From Acinetobacter modestus (GTDB lineage Bacteria > Pseudomonadota > Gammaproteobacteria > Pseudomonadales > Moraxellaceae): 64,000 nt of DNA. The stretch is taken from NCBI RefSeq assembly GCF_014636095.1, contig NZ_BMDV01000002.1, positions 62,001-126,000 on the forward strand. Reading direction: 5' to 3'. Below are positions 33,961 to 42,858 of the stretch, in pieces; position 1 is the stretch's first letter, and every line of letters starts with the position of its first letter. A program made the translations under genes and the position numbers. The notes beneath the pieces are model-generated. The model worked only from the letters and a program-made list of their open reading frames with translations, did no database searches and was not told where the DNA came from.

Positions 33961-36573
33961 ATGAAGCAGCCTTATCAATTAAAACCTTTAGTGATTGCCT
34001 TAGCTTTTTCGGGGGCATCTTTACCCATACATGTTTTTGCCGAAGAAACCCAAAATACATCGGCAAATACTGAAAGTGATGTGATTACTTTGGCAGATGT
34101 CGTGGTGACTGGTGCAAATAAAAAACAAACTGTTGTTCCCAAACGTAAAGTGACTTCAATCTATGGAACGGATAGCTCTGTATTAGACACACCTCGTGTA
34201 GTGTCCCAAGTATCGGAACAACAATTTCGTGAAGATGTGATTCGTAGTGCGGATGATCTTGTTAAATATGCGCCGAGTATTACCCGAGGCGGTGGACAAA
34301 ATGCCAATTTTGCACCACAGATACGGGGGCAAAATTCAGAAGTCTTTCAAGATAGTCAACGAATTTATAGTACCCGTCATCCGACCAATTTAAATGCCTA
34401 TGAAGCAGCAGATATTGTTGCGGGGCCGACGGGAGTGATTTTTGCGCCTACTTCGGGTTCAGGTGGATATATTAATTATCTCACTAAAAAACCTAACTTT
34501 AATAAAGCAGAAACAACGATTTCTGGCTCAGTTGGTTCAATCTATGCAGGAAAAGGTACAGAACCTAATTTTTCTGTCAGTATTGATCATACAGCCCCGA
34601 TTTCTAAAGAACTTGCATTTCGTGTCAGTGCAACAGCCCAAAAAACTGATGATTATTATGACAATGTGAAAAATAATTTTAATGCATTCTATGGCGCCTT
34701 AGCTTGGCGTCCAGATGATAGTCTACGTGTCGACTGGAATATAAGTTATGACGATTATTATGATTTTAATGTGACACATGGTTGGAATAGGGCAACACAA
34801 CAATCTGTTGATAACCGTCAGTATTACAAAGGTAGAGCTACGCCAATTATTCAAAATGGTTCAGCTTTCTGGTCACCTGTATTTGAATCTGGAGCTGCGA
34901 ATTCCAAAGTGATTGGTTGGCAGAATCGACAAAAGAATGATAAAAACCAATATATTGCTGTAGGCCCAGTTCAAACAACACCTTTACCTAATGCAACAGC
35001 AAATCAGGCTGGAACGATTCGAGGTTGGGTCTATGATCCATCTATACCTGGCAATGGCTTGGTCAAACTAGACGATAATATTTCTGGTCGAAGTGAAGAT
35101 AAAAATAGTGCCAAACGATTCAGCACCCAATTAAAATTAGTTAAAGATTTGAATACGCATTGGTCTGTTTCTAATAGTACGCTTTATCAAAATAATAAGG
35201 ATTTAGGTGATTCAGTTGGGAGTTTCTTTACTGATCTGGAACATGAGTTATTTGATAATCGCTTAGAATTCCTCGCTGATTATGAATTCGAGTTGTTTGG
35301 CCTGAAAGTGAATAATAAAAGCAGTACAGGAGGCGCATTTCGCCGTGAGGAATTTACTTCTTTAGCGGCAAATAATAGTTTTAATATTAATCCTTATGAT
35401 CTGACCAATGATCCTTCTCAAAAAAATCCAGGGGATTTACTTGGGTTGATCAATAATAACAGTTCAACAGGAGGTTGGATTGGACAGGCTGGTGTTCCTC
35501 AATATTCTCAATACTTTGGTTATTTAAATTTGCCAAGGATGTATCCAGTCGGCCATGGCTTATATGCTGAAAAAGGTGGTTTCCCTCCCAATGGTGGTGG
35601 TGCTGTTTATACAGGAACGGGGTCTTGGGATACGTGGAGTGTGTTTACTCAGCAGAACTTTACTTTTAATGATGTGTTTGGCATTAATCTTGGGGTTAAT
35701 CACAGTTCAATCAAAGCCAAACTGGAAAACCCGTTGGTCTTAGTGCCGACAGATGTCCGTTCAGATCGCAATACATATAGTTTGCTCAGTTATCAAGCCA
35801 GTACATTTATCAAGCCAACAGAAAAAAGTACCCTGTATTTTACCTATGATAAGAGCACTGCGCTTAACACAGGTGTTTTCGGCCCATTTCTAATTTGGGG
35901 GGCAGGCAATCAACTGAATCCTTTAGCTTTTGACAGTCAAAGTGAATTAAAAGAATTGGGATTTAAATATGAACCGATCATCGATCAACTATTTCTCACA
36001 TTAAGCGGATTTGAGCAGAAGCGAGATTTATCGCCTGATACAAATGGCAATATGGCACGCTTTGAAGTGAAAGGGATTGAATCTTCACTACGTTGGCAGC
36101 TACAAAAAAATATTGCGATAGGTGGAAACTTAACCTATTTGAATGCTGAATATACCTCAATTATTCCAGCAGGATTTTCTCCCTTTGGCTTCCACGCAGA
36201 TAATGCGACTGTCTGGGGGGACAGTAATGGGTTAAACCAGCGTAAAGCAGGGCGTTATGATGCGGCGGGCATTCCGAAATACTCTGCCAGTGCTTATGTG
36301 GATTATCAACATCAGTCAGGTTTTGGTGTAAATCTCTCAGGGTGGTGGACAAGTGACTGGTATACCAATTTAAGCCAGACGGTTAAAGTTCCAAATAACT
36401 ATAATTTAGATTTGGGATTATACTATCGACAACCACAATGGACTGTGGGTTTAAATATTCTGAATTTAACCAATGAACGTAATTTTGTGAATGGTTTAGC
36501 TGGCGCAAATAGTGAATTCTTACAACCAATGCGTCCACTCACGGTGCAGGGACAATTTAGTTATAAATTTTAA
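33961..36573 (+). CDS. TonB-dependent receptor, siderophore-receptor type
   Basis: The 870-residue outer membrane receptor has a signal peptide (cut after about Ala27), a TonB box region (D-V-I-T-L-A-D-V-V-V-T-G), a plug with the siderophore-receptor pattern (V-S-Q-V-S-E-Q-Q-F-R-E-D, Y-A-P-S-I-T-R-G) and a barrel ending Q-F-S-Y-K-F. The family name suggests ferric siderophores. A sigma-54 promoter and a divergent Tat lipoprotein receptor instead suggest an organosulfur ligand. No clear ribosome site is seen beyond ATGAT before the ATG. Confidence 0.9.
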   Translation: MKQPYQLKPLVIALAFSGASLPIHVFAEETQNTSANTESDVITLADVVVTGANKKQTVVPKRKVTSIYGTDSSVLDTPRVVSQVSEQQFREDVIRSADDLVKYAPSITRGGGQNANFAPQIRGQNSEVFQDSQRIYSTRHPTNLNAYEAADIVAGPTGVIFAPTSGSGGYINYLTKKPNFNKAETTISGSVGSIYAGKGTEPNFSVSIDHTAPISKELAFRVSATAQKTDDYYDNVKNNFNAFYGALAWRPDDSLRVDWNISYDDYYDFNVTHGWNRATQQSVDNRQYYKGRATPIIQNGSAFWSPVFESGAANSKVIGWQNRQKNDKNQYIAVGPVQTTPLPNATANQAGTIRGWVYDPSIPGNGLVKLDDNISGRSEDKNSAKRFSTQLKLVKDLNTHWSVSNSTLYQNNKDLGDSVGSFFTDLEHELFDNRLEFLADYEFELFGLKVNNKSSTGGAFRREEFTSLAANNSFNINPYDLTNDPSQKNPGDLLGLINNNSSTGGWIGQAGVPQYSQYFGYLNLPRMYPVGHGLYAEKGGFPPNGGGAVYTGTGSWDTWSVFTQQNFTFNDVFGINLGVNHSSIKAKLENPLVLVPTDVRSDRNTYSLLSYQASTFIKPTEKSTLYFTYDKSTALNTGVFGPFLIWGAGNQLNPLAFDSQSELKELGFKYEPIIDQLFLTLSGFEQKRDLSPDTNGNMARFEVKGIESSLRWQLQKNIAIGGNLTYLNAEYTSIIPAGFSPFGFHADNATVWGDSNGLNQRKAGRYDAAGIPKYSASAYVDYQHQSGFGVNLSGWWTSDWYTNLSQTVKVPNNYNLDLGLYYRQPQWTVGLNILNLTNERNFVNGLAGANSEFLQPMRPLTVQGQFSYKF

Positions 36574-36597
36574 ATACATGAAATATTTTTAATTCTA

Positions 36598-36628
36598 AAT
36601 AGCCATACAGTTGTATGGCTATTTTTTC
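36598..36628 (+). terminator. Terminator of the second TonB receptor
   Basis: AATAGCCATAC / GTATGGCTATT with loop AGTT is followed by TTTTC. Confidence 0.9.
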
Positions 36629-36653
36629 TTTCATTTTTTTCAAAAACAAACAA

Positions 36654-36701
36654 TGTTGGAATAACAACAACAACATAGGGGAAAATGTTTATCTATCAGC
36701 A
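36654..36701. promoter_or_regulatory. Probable SfnR binding sites (two)
   Basis: TGTTG-N6-CAACA at 36654-36669 is perfect, and TGTTT-N6-CAGCA at 36686-36701 is close. They lie 96 and 64 bp upstream of the -24 element. Confidence 0.62.
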
Positions 36702-36764
36702 AAATCTAATCATAAGTTTTACTTTTATTTTTTTAAGATATTGAAATTTATAAAATAAATTAAG

Positions 36765-36779
36765 TGGCATGGAAGTTGC
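36765..36779 (+). promoter_or_regulatory. Sigma-54 promoter of the third TonB receptor operon
   Basis: The element reads TGGCAT-N5-TTGC with correct spacing, 35 bp before the start. Confidence 0.84.
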
Positions 36780-36814
36780 CAATATAAGAATAGATTTATT
36801 TAAATGGAGTCACC

Positions 36815-39148
36815 ATGTTTAAGGTCACAAAAATTAGGCAGAGTATTTTAACTGCTATGTGGGGAGTAACTGCAAGTGTTTCGACACTGGCTTTGGCAAA
36901 TGAAGAGATCGATACAGGCATTACAGCTGAGCAACAAGCACAGGTAGTTAATGCAAAGGATGTCAAAAAATTAAGTGATGTGATTGTAACTGCGCAATAT
37001 CGAGCACAAAATATTCAAAAAGTTCCAACTGCGATTACGGCTGTTTCTGGTAAAGATTTGGCTGCCAAGGGCTCAACTTTTATTGGTGATGTTTTAACGT
37101 ATACACCGAATGCAGCAGCGGAAAATCCAGATGGTGATAGCCGACCACGTTGGTATATCCGCGGTTTGGGTACAGGGGATGTTGCTGCATCGACTGTGTT
37201 CCCTGTTGGAATTTATGCAGATGGTGTTTATTTGAATGCACCCGTTGCAGGTGCAGGAGACTTATTCGATCTAGAGCGGATCGAGGTTTTACGTGGGCCA
37301 CAGGGGACGCTCTACGGTAAAAATACTACAGCAGGTGCGGTTAATTATATTTCTAAAAGACCAACTTTCTCAGAAAAACCAAATGGCTATGCAACGATAG
37401 GTGTAGGTGATCATAACCTACGTACTTTCGAGGGGGCTGCCAATGGCAAAGTCTCAGACAATATTGCAGTGCGGGGAGCTTTTTACTCTGAAGATCGTGA
37501 TGGTTATGCAAAGAATTTGGCTAACGGCGAAGATTATGGTGATGTTGATAAGAAATCTTTCCGTTTCCAGATTTTAGGTAAAGTGAATGACCAATGGAAT
37601 GCATTAGTTAATTTACATAGTCAAACCTATAATGGTTTAGGAAACAATGGTTCCTTAAGTATAGGCAAATATTGGGGCATTTATGAAAGGCCAGAGGGAC
37701 GTAATACCAATTTAGATTTAGATGAAAGTAATAAAATTCAACATGATGGTGCTTCATTTACTTTAAATGGAGATTTGGGTGGAGGCCATAGCTTTACCTC
37801 AATCACGGCTTTTGACAAGACCACACAAAAGTCGATTTCAGATGGTGATTACACCCCTTATGACGTTGCGCGAAGTTATAGCGATAATGAATGGCGTCAA
37901 TATAGCCAAGAGTTTCGAATTTCATCCGATGCGAACAAACGTTTAAGTTGGATTGCAGGATTACATTATTTTAACGAAGACTTAGATTCTACAGGTGTGA
38001 GTGCACGTGTAAACAAAACGTTGCCAAATGGTGCTGCGGCACAAACGGCATCAACCCCTGCATTTAGAGACATTACTTATAATCAAGCCACACAAAGTTT
38101 TGCCGTATTTGGAAATAGTACTTATAAATTTACAGATAAATTTAAGGTGACTGGTGGATTACGCTGGACCAGTGAAGAAAAAGATATTGATCTCGACCTG
38201 ACTCAGATTACAACAGGCGACTACACCAAAGGCAGTTGGTGGAAAAAAGATGGGTATAGCAGTGCCATCTATAACCCAACTCCAAATGCGAACGGTTCAA
38301 CAAGCCGTAAGAAAACATGGAATGAGTTGACCTATGACATTACACCAGAATATGAAATTACACCTGATTTAAATACTTATTTCAGATTTGCACGTGGTTT
38401 CCGTTCTGGTGGTTTTAATACGGGTTTATCGCGTAGTTTAACTGAACTTGCTGACGTTAGCCCTGAATATTTAAACAGTTACGAGCTCGGTTTGAAATCT
38501 AGCTTACTGGGTGGGGATTTAGTCGCAAATGCCAATATTTTCTATTATGACTATAAAGATATCCAGACCAATTTATTAGTTGCAACAGAGGGGCAAGGGG
38601 GCGGTGTTACTTCAGTTTTAGCCAATGGGCCAAAAGCAGAAGTGAAAGGTGCAGAGTTAGAGCTGGATTATTTAGCCACTGAAAATCTACGGTTACGTTT
38701 TGCAGGGGCTTATTTAGATAGCGAATATACTGACTTCGTTGACAAGAACCCGGTAACAAATGTGGTCAATGCTGACAATACTGGGAACAGTTTAGTCCGT
38801 TCACCCAAATATACCATCGGGGTTGGTGGTGAATATACCTTCAATTTAAATGATGGCGCTCGTATCGTTGTTGGTACTGACGCAAGTTATCGTGACCGTG
38901 AATATTTCTTGGTGAATCGTCAAGACTATTCGGTTGATCCAATCCTAAGCCAAAAATCTTATACTTTGTGGAATGCCAATATTGGTTATCACAGCGCAAA
39001 TAATAAATATCAGGTCAATACCTATGTTAAGAATTTGCTGAATGAAGAATATCAGGTACATGGTCGTCCAAATGGCCCAACAGGACAATATGTTTTAACC
39101 TACGGAAACCCACGCCAAGTTGGTGTTTCTCTCACAGCCAAATTCTAA
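36815..39148 (+). CDS. TonB-dependent outer membrane receptor
   Basis: The 777-residue receptor has a signal peptide (cut after about Ala28), a TonB box region (K-K-L-S-D-V-I-V-T-A), a plug (RWYIRGLGTGDVAAS, LERIEVLRGPQGTLYGKN) and a barrel ending S-L-T-A-K-F. This branch includes receptors often linked to catabolic genes. A GGAG site precedes the ATG. An SsuD-like monooxygenase starts 19 bp later in the same operon, so the ligand is probably the sulfonate or related compound that enzyme attacks. Confidence 0.92.
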   Translation: MFKVTKIRQSILTAMWGVTASVSTLALANEEIDTGITAEQQAQVVNAKDVKKLSDVIVTAQYRAQNIQKVPTAITAVSGKDLAAKGSTFIGDVLTYTPNAAAENPDGDSRPRWYIRGLGTGDVAASTVFPVGIYADGVYLNAPVAGAGDLFDLERIEVLRGPQGTLYGKNTTAGAVNYISKRPTFSEKPNGYATIGVGDHNLRTFEGAANGKVSDNIAVRGAFYSEDRDGYAKNLANGEDYGDVDKKSFRFQILGKVNDQWNALVNLHSQTYNGLGNNGSLSIGKYWGIYERPEGRNTNLDLDESNKIQHDGASFTLNGDLGGGHSFTSITAFDKTTQKSISDGDYTPYDVARSYSDNEWRQYSQEFRISSDANKRLSWIAGLHYFNEDLDSTGVSARVNKTLPNGAAAQTASTPAFRDITYNQATQSFAVFGNSTYKFTDKFKVTGGLRWTSEEKDIDLDLTQITTGDYTKGSWWKKDGYSSAIYNPTPNANGSTSRKKTWNELTYDITPEYEITPDLNTYFRFARGFRSGGFNTGLSRSLTELADVSPEYLNSYELGLKSSLLGGDLVANANIFYYDYKDIQTNLLVATEGQGGGVTSVLANGPKAEVKGAELELDYLATENLRLRFAGAYLDSEYTDFVDKNPVTNVVNADNTGNSLVRSPKYTIGVGGEYTFNLNDGARIVVGTDASYRDREYFLVNRQDYSVDPILSQKSYTLWNANIGYHSANNKYQVNTYVKNLLNEEYQVHGRPNGPTGQYVLTYGNPRQVGVSLTAKF

Positions 39149-39167
39149 CTGTTATAAGGAGAACATC

Positions 39168-40361
39168 ATGGGAATTGAATTTTTTACTCGTTTACCTTTG
39201 CATGGTGAAGCTGAATTTTTAGCAGGCGATCCTCGTAATCGTGGTGATTGGGCGCGCGTATCTGGCGTGGAAAATACGGGAGCAACATCCAACTATCAAG
39301 TGGGTGATGACTTTACTTATATTGACTATTTAGCACAGGTGGCACGCGCAGCAGAAATCAATGGTTTCGCAGGTGCTTTGATGGTCAATGCACCAACAGG
39401 AGAGGAACCTTGGACTGTTTGTTCGCTATTAGCCAGAGAAACCAAGCGACTGAATTTTGTGACGGCATTCCAGCCTTATCACTTTAGTCCATACAATGCG
39501 GTACAAAGTGCTGCAACCTACCAACGTGCAACAGGCAATCGCTTGGTGTGGAATATTATTAATGGTGGATCCGAGGTGATTCAACGTCAGGTTGGAGATG
39601 CCACGCCTCATGATGACCGTTATATCCGCGCAACTGAGTTTCTCGATGTTGTAAAAGGTTATTGGTATAACGAATCATTCCATTACCAAGGCAAATATTA
39701 TTCTGCTGAGGGCGGCGGATTAAAGTATCCACTCAATAAAGCTGAGTTACCGATCATTTGTACAGCTGGCTCTTCTGAAGCCGCACGTGAGTTTGGCGCT
39801 AAGCACGCAGATTATTATTTAATGCGTGCTGAAAAACCAAGTGAGATTGCCGCGTTGATTGCGGATGTACGTCAACGTGCTGCGAAGTATGGTCGAGACA
39901 ACATCAAGTTTGGTCTATCCATTGATACAATCGCTCGCCGTACAGAACAAGAAGCTTTATCTGAGGCGCAACGCTATTTAGATGAAGCAGCAGAGAAGCA
40001 ACGTTTACATGCTTCAGCTGCCCATGCAGGACTCAGATCAGCGCGAGTACTCAGTTTTGAAAAAGAATATGCGGATAAAGATGGCAGCAAAAATGTGAAT
40101 GATTTCTTCATTCATCCCAATGTTTGGTCTGGCTTTGGCTACATTGGTATCCCTCCAGGTGTTGCTTTGGTGGGTAGCTACCAACAGATTGTTGAACGTA
40201 TTAAGGAATATAACAGTATTGGAATCGACTTGTTCTTCCTAGCCGGTTACCCACATTTAGAAGAAGCTTATCGTTTGGGTGAACACGTTCTACCGCATTT
40301 TAAAAACCAACGTCAGGTATTACAACGTATACCCGAAGAATCAAAGTATCGTATTGCTTAG
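39168..40361 (+). CDS. LLM-family flavin-dependent sulfonate monooxygenase, SsuD-like
   Basis: The 397-residue FMNH2-dependent enzyme has the SsuD-type blocks F-F-T-R-L-P-L-H-G-E, HDDRYIRATEFLDVVKG and V-G-S-Y-Q-Q-I-V-E-R-I. The ATG at 39168 has a strong AAGGAG site. It has a short insert near residue 290 and a C-terminal extension of about 25 residues compared with the product at 28683. It is coupled to the upstream TonB receptor and probably desulfonates what that receptor imports, using FMNH2 from the reductase encoded next. Confidence 0.88.
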   Translation: MGIEFFTRLPLHGEAEFLAGDPRNRGDWARVSGVENTGATSNYQVGDDFTYIDYLAQVARAAEINGFAGALMVNAPTGEEPWTVCSLLARETKRLNFVTAFQPYHFSPYNAVQSAATYQRATGNRLVWNIINGGSEVIQRQVGDATPHDDRYIRATEFLDVVKGYWYNESFHYQGKYYSAEGGGLKYPLNKAELPIICTAGSSEAAREFGAKHADYYLMRAEKPSEIAALIADVRQRAAKYGRDNIKFGLSIDTIARRTEQEALSEAQRYLDEAAEKQRLHASAAHAGLRSARVLSFEKEYADKDGSKNVNDFFIHPNVWSGFGYIGIPPGVALVGSYQQIVERIKEYNSIGIDLFFLAGYPHLEEAYRLGEHVLPHFKNQRQVLQRIPEESKYRIA

Positions 40362-40381
40362 AATCGCTCTCAATCCTATTC

Positions 40382-40410
40382 AACCAAGACTTTAAATAGA
40401 AGTCTTGGTT
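40382..40410. terminator. Inverted repeat between monooxygenase and FMN reductase genes
   Basis: AACCAAGACTT / AAGTCTTGGTT with a 7-base loop is followed by TGTTCC, not a clean T-tract. It may attenuate rather than stop transcription, letting the reductase be co-expressed. Confidence 0.55.
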
Positions 40411-40454
40411 TGTTCCATATAAGTCAAAGTATTAATTTTTCTAAAGGTCAAGTA

Positions 40455-41177
40455 ATGTCATATTCAAATGATAAACCACTCAACATTGTCGCGGTTTCAG
40501 GTGGTCTTAACAGTCCATCAAAAACTGAAAGTTTGATTCAAACGATTTTGGATGAATTAGCACAGGCAATAGAAATAAATGTGAAGTTTGTAAAACTTAG
40601 TGAAATTGGTCCTTTATTGGGTGGTGCAATTTATCGGAGTCAGTTACCCAAAGAAGTACAAGATGATTTGGCTGCTATTGAAGCCGCTGATGCCTTAATC
40701 GTTGGTACACCAGTTTATCGTGCTTCTTTTACGGGGCTGTTTAAACACTTATTTGATTTTGTCGAGCAGACCGCTTTAGTGGATGTTCCAGTATTACTTG
40801 CTGCATCTGGTGGGAGTGATCGCCACGCTTTGGTACTTGAGCATCAACTTCGTCCTTTATTCAGCTTTTTCCAAGCACAGACTTTACCTATAGGTGTGTA
40901 TGCAACAGATCGAGACTTTACTCCTGAATATACAGTCAAAAGTGAAGCATTGAATGACCGTATCTTACTTGCTGTGGCTCGAGCTTTACCTATTTTACAA
41001 TGGGCACCAGCTAAAGGATTGCGTGAGCAAAAGGTTAAGGCTAAATCAGAAAAGGCCAATCAAGACTTAAGTATCAATAAACAAATTGAACAAGACTCAA
41101 TTCTTCCATCTGTTGAAGTTCCTGATCTTGACGTAGCTGAGGCAAGACTACATCCTAAAAAGACCGCTGTCGTATAA
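40455..41177 (+). CDS. msuE: NAD(P)H-dependent FMN reductase, MsuE/SsuE-like
   Basis: The 240-residue flavodoxin-fold enzyme supplies FMNH2 to the monooxygenases. It has the phosphate loop V-S-G-G-L-N-S-P-S-K-T, the dimer and NADPH region D-A-L-I-V-G-T-P-V-Y-R-A-S-F-T-G-L-F-K, and A-A-S-G-G-S-D-R-H. The ATG at 40455 follows AAAGG. Residues after about 190 are a charged tail longer than in SsuE. No separate sigma-54 promoter is seen, so it probably depends on read-through from 36765. Confidence 0.87.
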   Translation: MSYSNDKPLNIVAVSGGLNSPSKTESLIQTILDELAQAIEINVKFVKLSEIGPLLGGAIYRSQLPKEVQDDLAAIEAADALIVGTPVYRASFTGLFKHLFDFVEQTALVDVPVLLAASGGSDRHALVLEHQLRPLFSFFQAQTLPIGVYATDRDFTPEYTVKSEALNDRILLAVARALPILQWAPAKGLREQKVKAKSEKANQDLSINKQIEQDSILPSVEVPDLDVAEARLHPKKTAVV

Positions 41178-41218
41178 AATGAATTCTATAAATTTGTAGA
41201 TCAATCACTTATGTTTTT

Positions 41219-41245
41219 AAGGGAGATCTAACGTCTCCCTTGTTT
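41219..41245 (+). terminator. Terminator after the FMN reductase gene
   Basis: AAGGGAGA / TCTCCCTT with a 7-base loop is followed by GTTT. It marks the right end of the sulfur island. Confidence 0.75.
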
Positions 41246-41339
41246 AGATCATTTCTTTATACTACTTCATCTTAAGAAATCACAAATTTTTCATCTATAA
41301 CATCTTAATATCATCCAAATATTTAAATTCTGATAACAG

Positions 41340-41666
41340 ATGATTGATAGTCATCTATTGCATGAATTTTTGAGTTTAATTCTAAAAAGTAAGGATGATT
41401 TTGTGATTCAGACAGCTCAATATCTCGATGGCGATATATCCAGAATTATTGAAATGGCTTGGGAAGACAGAACCCCATTTGAAGCGATCTCTCGTGAATA
41501 TGGTTTGAATGAATCAGCTGTAATCCGACTTATGCGGCTTCATTTACAAACCAATAGCTTTAAGCTTTGGCGGAAGAGAGTAAGTGGACGGAAGACAAAA
41601 CATTTGCAGTTGCGTTCGCCTGAAGTTTCTCGTGGTTACTGCTCACGTCAATATAAACATCATTGA
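41340..41666 (+). CDS. TIGR03643/DUF2805 family small protein
   Basis: The 108-residue product has the family core IIEMAWEDRTPFEAISREYGLNES split as I-I-E-M-A-W-E-D-R-T-P-F-E-A-I, then R-L-M-R and F-K-L-W-R-K-R-V-S-G-R-K-T-K-H. The middle looks like a small helix-turn-helix, but no function is established. Other members are about 80-90 residues long, so the true start may lie downstream of 41340. There is no partner gene nearby. Confidence 0.75.
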   Translation: MIDSHLLHEFLSLILKSKDDFVIQTAQYLDGDISRIIEMAWEDRTPFEAISREYGLNESAVIRLMRLHLQTNSFKLWRKRVSGRKTKHLQLRSPEVSRGYCSRQYKHH

Positions 41667-41763
41667 ATAAGTTCAGTGACAAATTAGAAGCTTTCATTCA
41701 TAACCAATTCTACAGCATAGATTTTATTTATATAGATCACTTGCATATCACTAAGGTAAAGTA

Positions 41764-42537
41764 ATGTCTAATTTATCAATTGCTTATATTTTTCAAAAAC
41801 AGCAGCTTTTAGTGGATCAAGATTTCCAACTTCCTCAAGTCCAAAGATTGCATAACGATCTGGCGTTATCAAGTGATCATAACGTGATTGCTCGAGATTT
41901 ATGTGAAAATGAAACCATTCCTGAAGGATTCGATTTTGTACCGATTCGTCAATTAGTACAGTTTTGGAATAAGACGCAATTTGAGCAAGCAAGTCGAGCC
42001 GTACAACTACTTGAATGGCGACGTAATCATCAGTTTTGTGGTCGATGCGGAACTAAAACTACCCAGAGCATTGAGCAGTTTGCGATGGTTTGCTCAAGTT
42101 GTGGCTATACACAATATCCAAAAGTGAATCCATGTGTCATTACGATTATTACACGTGGTGATGATGAAATTCTACTCGCAAAAAATGCACGAAATAAAAC
42201 GCAAATGTATAGTTTGATCGCGGGTTTTGTTGAGGTAGGGGAAACATTAGAAGATGCCGTTCGACGTGAGACACTTGAGGAAGTAGGCCTACACATTAAA
42301 AATATAAAATATTTGGCAAGTCAGCCTTGGCCATTTCCAAGCAATTTGATGGTTGCATTTAAAGCAGATTATCACGCGGGTGAAATTGAATTACAGCAAG
42401 ATGAGATTAGTGATGCTCAATTTTTTAAATTTGATCAACTTCCAGAAATCCCATTTAAAGGCAGCATTGCCTATGCCATGATTATGCATATCATTCATGG
42501 TACAGCAGTCGCCGATGATACGAGTGAATGGTTGTAA
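41764..42537 (+). CDS. nudC: NAD(+) diphosphatase / NADH pyrophosphatase NudC
   Basis: The 257-residue enzyme splits NAD(H) to NMN(H) and AMP, and in other bacteria removes NAD caps from RNA. It has a zinc ribbon (C-G-R-C-G and C-S-S-C-G) and a Nudix box, G-x5-E-x7-R-E-x2-E-E-x-G, in the GFVEVGETLEDAVRRE region. The following S-Q-P-W-P-F-P motif is specific to NudC. It stands alone. Confidence 0.95.
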   Translation: MSNLSIAYIFQKQQLLVDQDFQLPQVQRLHNDLALSSDHNVIARDLCENETIPEGFDFVPIRQLVQFWNKTQFEQASRAVQLLEWRRNHQFCGRCGTKTTQSIEQFAMVCSSCGYTQYPKVNPCVITIITRGDDEILLAKNARNKTQMYSLIAGFVEVGETLEDAVRRETLEEVGLHIKNIKYLASQPWPFPSNLMVAFKADYHAGEIELQQDEISDAQFFKFDQLPEIPFKGSIAYAMIMHIIHGTAVADDTSEWL

Positions 42538-42858
42538 TATTTACTGATTCACTTATTAGCATTATTTGGGCGGATTGAGCCAATTTTATAATTCATATAT
42601 CCAAGTATTTTATATTGAATTTTCGCATAAAATACTTTTGGATTATACATGAAAATAATTAGAGTTGTATTTACTCATGAATTTATAATGAATGAAATTG
42701 AGAATGATTACTTTTATTTAGTGTTAGATGATATTTATTTTTAGTTTTTGATATTTAAACTATTTTTTTTAAAATTAATTTAAATTTAAGATCCCTTTTA
42801 TAATGTAATAGAATGTTTTTATATATTTTTGAAATATGAATTTTAATGTCGGGGTGGT
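42538..42858. other. Intergenic region without a supported gene
   Basis: The 321-bp stretch is very AT-rich. A 31-codon open frame at 42649-42744 has no ribosome site. I see no promoter element or strong hairpin that I can support. Confidence 0.6.

Noticed and set aside
1..41177. Sulfur island as a recently acquired mobile element
   Set aside because: No integrase, transposase, tRNA boundary or direct repeats are visible, and base composition looks the same as the rest of the window.
42649..42744. A 31-codon open frame in the 42538-42858 gap
   Set aside because: No ribosome site, very AT-rich composition and no recognisable motif; likely chance.
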